A DNA stretch of 64,000 nt from Whalleya microplaca (Eukaryota > Ascomycota > Sordariomycetes > Xylariales > Xylariaceae). Below the pieces are notes generated by a model that was given only the letters and a program-made list of their open reading frames with translations, did no database searches and was not told the origin of the DNA. The stretch spans positions 620,001 through 684,000 of the forward strand of contig MU385720.1 of assembly GCA_022497155.1 (NCBI GenBank), in the 5' to 3' direction. The translations under genes and the position numbers were made by a program. Positions within the stretch are counted from its first letter, which is position 1. Every line of letters begins with the position of its first letter. This document shows positions 60,183-64,000 of this stretch, piece after piece.

Positions 60183-62024
60183 TCAAAGCCTCTTCGCGCC
60201 CCGTCTACACATAACATCGAACCGATCGGGGAACAAAATCGCATTCGCCAGCCTCAACAACTCCCTCTCCTCGGCCCTCGACTTCGGCATACCCCTATCC
60301 CCATCCCTATCCACGCCCACACCCGCATCACTACTACCCCGTACAGCACCACCCCGCTCATCCCACGGCAACAACCCCATAGCCCTCAACCCCTCCTCGC
60401 CCCCCGCATCCGCGACCTCCTGCACCCCCGGACGGCCCACGTACCCGCGTTCGCCCTCGCGCTCGCCGCGCCCCACGCCCGCGAAATCCGGCGCCGGGCG
60501 GCCCAGCAGGAAGGCCCGCCGCTGGCGCGCCAGGTACAGCGCGTTGGTCAGCGAGAGGGGGCAGGCTGGTACGTAGAGCACCGCCTCTGCGCTAGTATTA
60601 CTATGGTAAGGGTGATGGTGGTGCGGTGAGGGAGAGCGCGAGGGAGAGGGCGTGGGGTAGGCAGCGGACGCGGAGACGGAGGAGAAAGGAGGGGAAAAGG
60701 AGGAGGAGGAGGCAGGGGAGGAAGACGCAGCGTGCACGGCGTCCGGGTGCCAGAGCACGTAATCCCCCGCCTGCAGGGCCGGGACGGGGACCATGGAGGT
60801 GCCGAGGCGGAGGTGCGGGTGCATCGTGTCCGAAAGCTCCTGCACGCTCCCCGGTACCGCGCCGTGCAGCACCGTGTCCTGCGGGGACGCGAGGACCCAG
60901 TTCGCGGGGCCTAGGAACTCCGCCGTGGACGCGCAGGCCTTTTCGCCGCGGAGGGGGCGGAAGAATGGGCGCAGGAGGATATACGCCGTGGTCAGCTGCA
61001 GCATCGGACACGCGAGCAGGCCCCCACCCCCACCACCACCACCACCACCACCACTATTATTGTTGTCGTTGGTGGTGGTGGTGGTGGTGGCGGCGGTGAC
61101 GGGGGAGAGAGCCAGCCACCCCTGGAACATCCGGAACATACTACACGCGCCCACGCCATTATACAAGTCGGACGTCACGCCGAGCCGCGCCCGACTGTCC
61201 CAGGGATCGTACGCCTCCCAGCGCCCCGCGAAGACCTCCGCGTACGTCCCCGCGCGCCCGTACCCGTCCGGCTCCCAGCGCTCGACGCTGCCGCCGTCGA
61301 CGTGCGCGCCTACCTCCGCACCCCTATCCCCTTTCCCTTCCCCGACCCTGGTTCCCGGCCCCCGCGTCCGCATCTGGAAGCGGTCCGCGTACGCAACAGG
61401 ACGCTCCGGACTCACGAGCGCGCCGCCCCCCTCACTGCCTTTGCTGTTGGAGGAGGGGCGCACGTGCCAGGTCTCTGCCATAGCGAACCGCTGGGCCTCG
61501 AGCACGCGGCTGTCGGCGCGGGCGCGCACCTGCGCGGGACTCCAGAACAGCTCGTAGCGCGGGGTCTGGGGGGCACAGCACGGGTTGGGGTTGGGGTTGG
61601 GGTTGTGGCGCAGGTAGTCGCGCGTCTCGTCAGCCCAGGCGCGCGCGACGTTGGGCGGGACGACGCGGCGGACGATGGCGATGCCGCGCGTGCGCAGGGC
61701 GGCGGCGAAGGGCGCCGCGAGCGCGGGGTCGTGGATGTCGAAGTAGTCGATCGAGGGGATGATGTTGGCGGGGCCCGTGTTGGCGAGGCGATCGGTTTCC
61801 GCGCGCAGTTGGGCCAGGAGCCGGTGGAAGGAGGATATTACCGCCTGCTCGTTGCCGGCGATCAGGTCGCGCTTGATTTTGGCGAAGCGGTCGGAGAGGG
61901 GGAGGGGGCTGGCGTGGGATGGGGAGAGGAAGTCTGCGGGCATGGTGAAGCGTATTTTGTTCAGGGAGGTGAGGTCTGGTTTCGTGCTTGGGATACACGG
62001 GGGAGGAGGATGGGCGAGAAGCAT
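60183..62024 (-). CDS. DUF1479 putative Fe(II)/2-oxoglutarate oxygenase
   Basis: Single exon, 613 aa from ATG 62024; a second in-frame ATG at 61943 (MPADFLSPSH) is equally possible. Conserved blocks are RFAKIKRDLIAGNEQAVISS, IPSIDYFDIHDP, TRGIAIVRRVVPP, AHVDGGSVERWEPDGY, AYDPWDSRARLGV, MFRMFQGWLALSP, TAYILLRPFFRP, HPHLRLGTSMVPVPALQAGD, YVLWHPDAVHA, VLYVPACPLS and NALYLARQRRAFLLGRPAPD. The HxD of HVDGG and the later His of DAVHA are the likely iron ligands of a clavaminate-synthase-like jelly roll; substrate unknown. The gene is very GC-rich and carries low-complexity insertions between conserved blocks: NPNPNPNP, a Thr run, Asn-rich NDNNNS, a Gly11 run and a Ser/Pro stretch after the last His. 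Frame is kept throughout and all core blocks are present, so I consider it functional. Confidence 0.88.
   Translation of the reverse strand: MLLAHPPPPCIPSTKPDLTSLNKIRFTMPADFLSPSHASPLPLSDRFAKIKRDLIAGNEQAVISSFHRLLAQLRAETDRLANTGPANIIPSIDYFDIHDPALAAPFAAALRTRGIAIVRRVVPPNVARAWADETRDYLRHNPNPNPNPCCAPQTPRYELFWSPAQVRARADSRVLEAQRFAMAETWHVRPSSNSKGSEGGGALVSPERPVAYADRFQMRTRGPGTRVGEGKGDRGAEVGAHVDGGSVERWEPDGYGRAGTYAEVFAGRWEAYDPWDSRARLGVTSDLYNGVGACSMFRMFQGWLALSPVTAATTTTTTNDNNNSGGGGGGGGGGGLLACPMLQLTTAYILLRPFFRPLRGEKACASTAEFLGPANWVLASPQDTVLHGAVPGSVQELSDTMHPHLRLGTSMVPVPALQAGDYVLWHPDAVHAASSSPASSSSFSPPFSSVSASAAYPTPSPSRSPSPHHHHPYHSNTSAEAVLYVPACPLSLTNALYLARQRRAFLLGRPAPDFAGVGRGEREGERGYVGRPGVQEVADAGGEEGLRAMGLLPWDERGGAVRGSSDAGVGVDRDGDRGMPKSRAEERELLRLANAILFPDRFDVMCRRGAKRL
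61029..61090. repeat. Inverted triplet repeat (CCA)n / (GGT)n inside the DUF1479 gene
   Basis: A CCA/CAC triplet run (61029-61054) and a GGT triplet run (61071-61090) flank a 16-base AT-richer spacer. They can pair into a hairpin. On the coding strand they give the Thr run and the Gly run. Confidence 0.85.
61582..61605. repeat. (GGGTTG)4 repeat inside the DUF1479 gene
   Basis: Four perfect hexamers; on the coding strand they encode NPNPNPNP. Telomere-like in look but internal and in frame. Confidence 0.9.
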
Positions 62025-62692
62025 GGTTGCTCTATTATCTACAGTGCACAGTTCCTAGCTGTTGTTGATCACTGTTCACATGGTATGAAGAGAGACGTGA
62101 GATAAGAAAGCCGCATCTTCTAACAAGTGTCTATTTTTCTGTTTTATACAACATCGCGATGGCGGCGACGTCCGACGGCATGGATGCACTTACCGTTTGC
62201 AGTGAAACAGTCGAGTAAGAAGCGAAGATCTAGCCCAGGTGCCCAAATAGCGGTGATCCTAGCTTGCTGCTGAAGCGAGAGCCCAACAACGCGATCTAGA
62301 AATACGGCAAGGCCAAATCGCCAGAGGCCGTCCCAATTGAGTGTGTCAGGTTCCCGGATATCTGATCTTCGGCAACGGTCTCCGAAACCGATATCTTGCT
62401 GCTTCGATCCCTGCAGGTGGTCGACCGTTGCCATTGGTCAACCGAGGCGGCTCCCGCACGACGCTCCCACGGACCGTTGGACCGAAGCAACGCTGACGAC
62501 AACTATGGGACAATTTTGTCCTAACGGGATGCGCCCAGCAATGAGGCGAACAGTTCCCTGCGTCCGCGACGTCGTGTCTCCTGTTTCGTGGGGGTTCGTC
62601 TGGACCCCTATGGGAAATTGCATTGATTGTAATTCCCAAATTATAGCATGTGATCATGCTCCTGCAAATCGAAAGCATTACACGGCTCGCCT
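62025..62692. other. Intergenic region
   Basis: 0.67 kb between the DUF1479 start and the stop of the next minus-strand gene. Overlapping frames of 60-119 codons occur on both strands (62337-62696 plus, 62346-62678 minus) but neither has a recognised motif or a family-like start. Confidence 0.5.
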
Positions 62693-63615
62693 TTAGGATG
62701 CCTTCCCTCGCTTGGATCGTCGTAAAGGAGCTTTCTCACCCAAATCTTCGGAAATTTTGCTTTTTCTCTTAGTCGAGGTCTGGGTCGAGCCCGCGTTTGT
62801 CGGCTTCACACCAGATGCAGGTGATGATAAAGCCTGCTGCCCATTTGTCCGTACGGTTTGTGGGGCTCCCTCTCTCATCAACACATATGCCACTTTCTCG
62901 ATGTCGAGAGCACTGACTTCAAGCCGTTTGACCAAAGCTTGGGCTGCAGCATTCAACTCCTGATACTCCTTGGCGTTGTACTTTATGGGAGACTTCTGCC
63001 CATCACAACACAGCCAATAGAATGCCTCATCCGAAAAGAAGATAACCCGGTCAGGATCATGAACCGAGAGCAGAAGCGATGCGGTCGCTGGCCCAACCCC
63101 TTTTAGCTTGGTGACAGTGTCGAGTGCTCTCGGTGTGTCTGGGTTGACCCAATACTCCTTCATTGCATTCTGGATGGTTTGCTCAACGAACGTCTGGTCA
63201 TTTGATGACACTAGTTTCATGAGGGTAGGCCGGAATTTCCCATGTCGCCTGCGCCAGATTAGACGAGTTGGGCGCACCAATGATTGTATGTTGGTAGTGT
63301 CTCAGGAGACCGCACTTACAACTTCCAGTCGACCAACATTTTTACGTCGTCATGCTTCATCTGCTGCTTTGGGTCTTCTGACTGAAACGCAGTGACAGCC
63401 TCATCGTATCGGAACTTGTCCAGTTCCAATAAAGTTTGCTGTCCTGGCTTGGCTATAAGTGGTGATTAATGATGCGATATCTATACCTATGTTGGCTTCA
63501 GACACGCACCTCCTTTTGCAGATGATAATGACTCAATGAGGTGCTTATATTGGCCCAGTAGCTGTTTAAACTGGCTAACCGAGATGTTGGTTGGTAGTAG
63601 GCTCTGATCCGCCAT
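62693..63615 (-). CDS. Conserved fungal protein with helix-hairpin-helix-like motif
   Basis: Three exons, 63615-63510, 63452-63320 and 63248-62693, give 264 aa. The start MADQSLLPTNISVSQFKQLL is chosen over upstream in-frame ATGs because the longer extension is not protein-like. Exon 2 gives KPGQQTLLELDKFRYDEAV and DDVKMLVDWKL, joined to RHGKFRPTLMKLVSSND. The segment LDTVTKLKGVGPATASLLLS is a good helix-hairpin-helix (KGVGPATA), followed by DPDRVIFFSDEAFYWLC and KYNAKEYQELNAAAQALVKR. The Lys/Arg-rich tail (KRKSKISEDLG, RRSKRGKAS) could be a nuclear signal. The fold recalls the start of HhH DNA glycosylases, but I see no catalytic Lys/Asp pair, so an enzyme call is not justified. The family is widespread in filamentous fungi, to my memory, and uncharacterised. 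A nucleic-acid-binding nuclear role is inference. Confidence 0.85.
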
Positions 63616-64000
63616 CGCGGAAGTCAAGCAATCTTGTGAAGAGAAGCTCACGAGAACAACGAGGTTCCACAGGATATGCTTAAGTTCTCGGACTACCCGA
63701 GCTCTGTACAACCTCTATAGTTGTGAGTAATGACTGTGATACTGCGTGATACCTATGATCAACCCCCCATCCATTGGCTAAGCTGTGCCTGTTGCTTGGG
63801 TGATGAAAACGGACGTGTTCGAGGCTGAATCACGGTGCCATGTTTACGAGTCACAGTATGTACCGTACGGGACGGTACTACGTAGCATGGAACTGGGTGT
63901 GTTGGTGGGGCTGTCAGGCTGTTGGTACAATGTACATGTGGAATTATGGAATTGTGGAATTACATAACAATGGAATTATGGAACCTTAACGTTCTAGACG
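63616..64000. other. Promoter region at the window end
   Basis: The upstream region of the helix-hairpin-helix gene. The last 60 bases contain GGAATTATGGAA words repeated imperfectly (about 63940-63982). No gene seen. Confidence 0.5.

Noticed and set aside
61582..61605. GGGTTG repeat as an internal telomere remnant
   Set aside because: The unit is not the fungal TTAGGG, it is only 24 bp, and it is in frame inside a conserved gene.
60793..62105. Plus-strand frames of 254 and 267 codons
   Set aside because: Antisense shadows of the DUF1479 gene; the minus frame has all conserved family blocks.

Overview
The window is nuclear DNA of a filamentous ascomycete (Pezizomycotina, probably a Sordariomycete; the class is inference). 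The signs are short GT..AG introns of about 50-75 nt with CTAAC-type branch sites, single-gene spacing on both strands with no operons, and fungal-only families: L-arabinitol 4-dehydrogenase, a LaeA-type methyltransferase, 2EXR, DUF1479, and a decayed STAND/NACHT-ankyrin receptor. I support 16 protein genes, 10 of them with introns that I resolved by eye, plus one pseudogene. I recognised no rRNA, tRNA, CRISPR array or prokaryotic-type feature.

Layout. 0-8.3 kb: a truncated alpha/beta hydrolase (-), a G/C homopolymer tract with a 10-N assembly gap, a decayed NACHT-ankyrin pseudogene (+), a CCCH zinc-finger protein (-), L-arabinitol 4-dehydrogenase (+) and mitochondrial ATP synthase subunit g (+). 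8.3-25.1 kb: largely gene-poor, holding one good gene (a six-exon LaeA-like methyltransferase, 12.6-13.9 kb, -), simple repeats, a perfect 25-nt inverted repeat at 16.1 kb and a few ORF remnants. 25.1-38.6 kb: a conserved cell-biology block with TFIIA large subunit (-), Cdc20 (-), a kelch+BTB protein (+, divergent from cdc20) and an SFP1-type zinc-finger factor (-). 38.6-45.7 kb: a second gene-poor stretch. 45.7-51.8 kb: Rcf2 (+), a kelch-propeller protein (-) and a 2EXR protein (+). 51.8-54.9 kb: a repeat-rich island with two pairs of degenerate direct repeats and a CCHC-knuckle fragment, read as retroelement debris. 54.9-63.6 kb: tRNA-dihydrouridine synthase Dus3 (+), a BAP31/Yet3-type ER protein (+), a DUF1479 putative Fe/2OG oxygenase (-) and a conserved fungal helix-hairpin-helix-like protein (-).

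The genes do not form one pathway. Most are core functions: respiration (Atp20, Rcf2), transcription (TFIIA, Sfp1), the cell cycle (Cdc20), tRNA modification (Dus3) and ER membrane (Yet3). Between them lie accessory DNA and dead elements. I found no convincing new multi-gene system. The most informative oddities are in gene structure: a 75-nt stop-free intron in DUS3, in-frame alternative acceptors in the BAP31-like gene, near-matching intron positions in the two SFP1 fingers, a 550-nt first intron in the TFIIA gene, repeat-encoded insertions in the DUF1479 protein, and the receptor pseudogene that has lost its NTPase core. Exon boundaries come from splice-site reading only; no transcript data were available.
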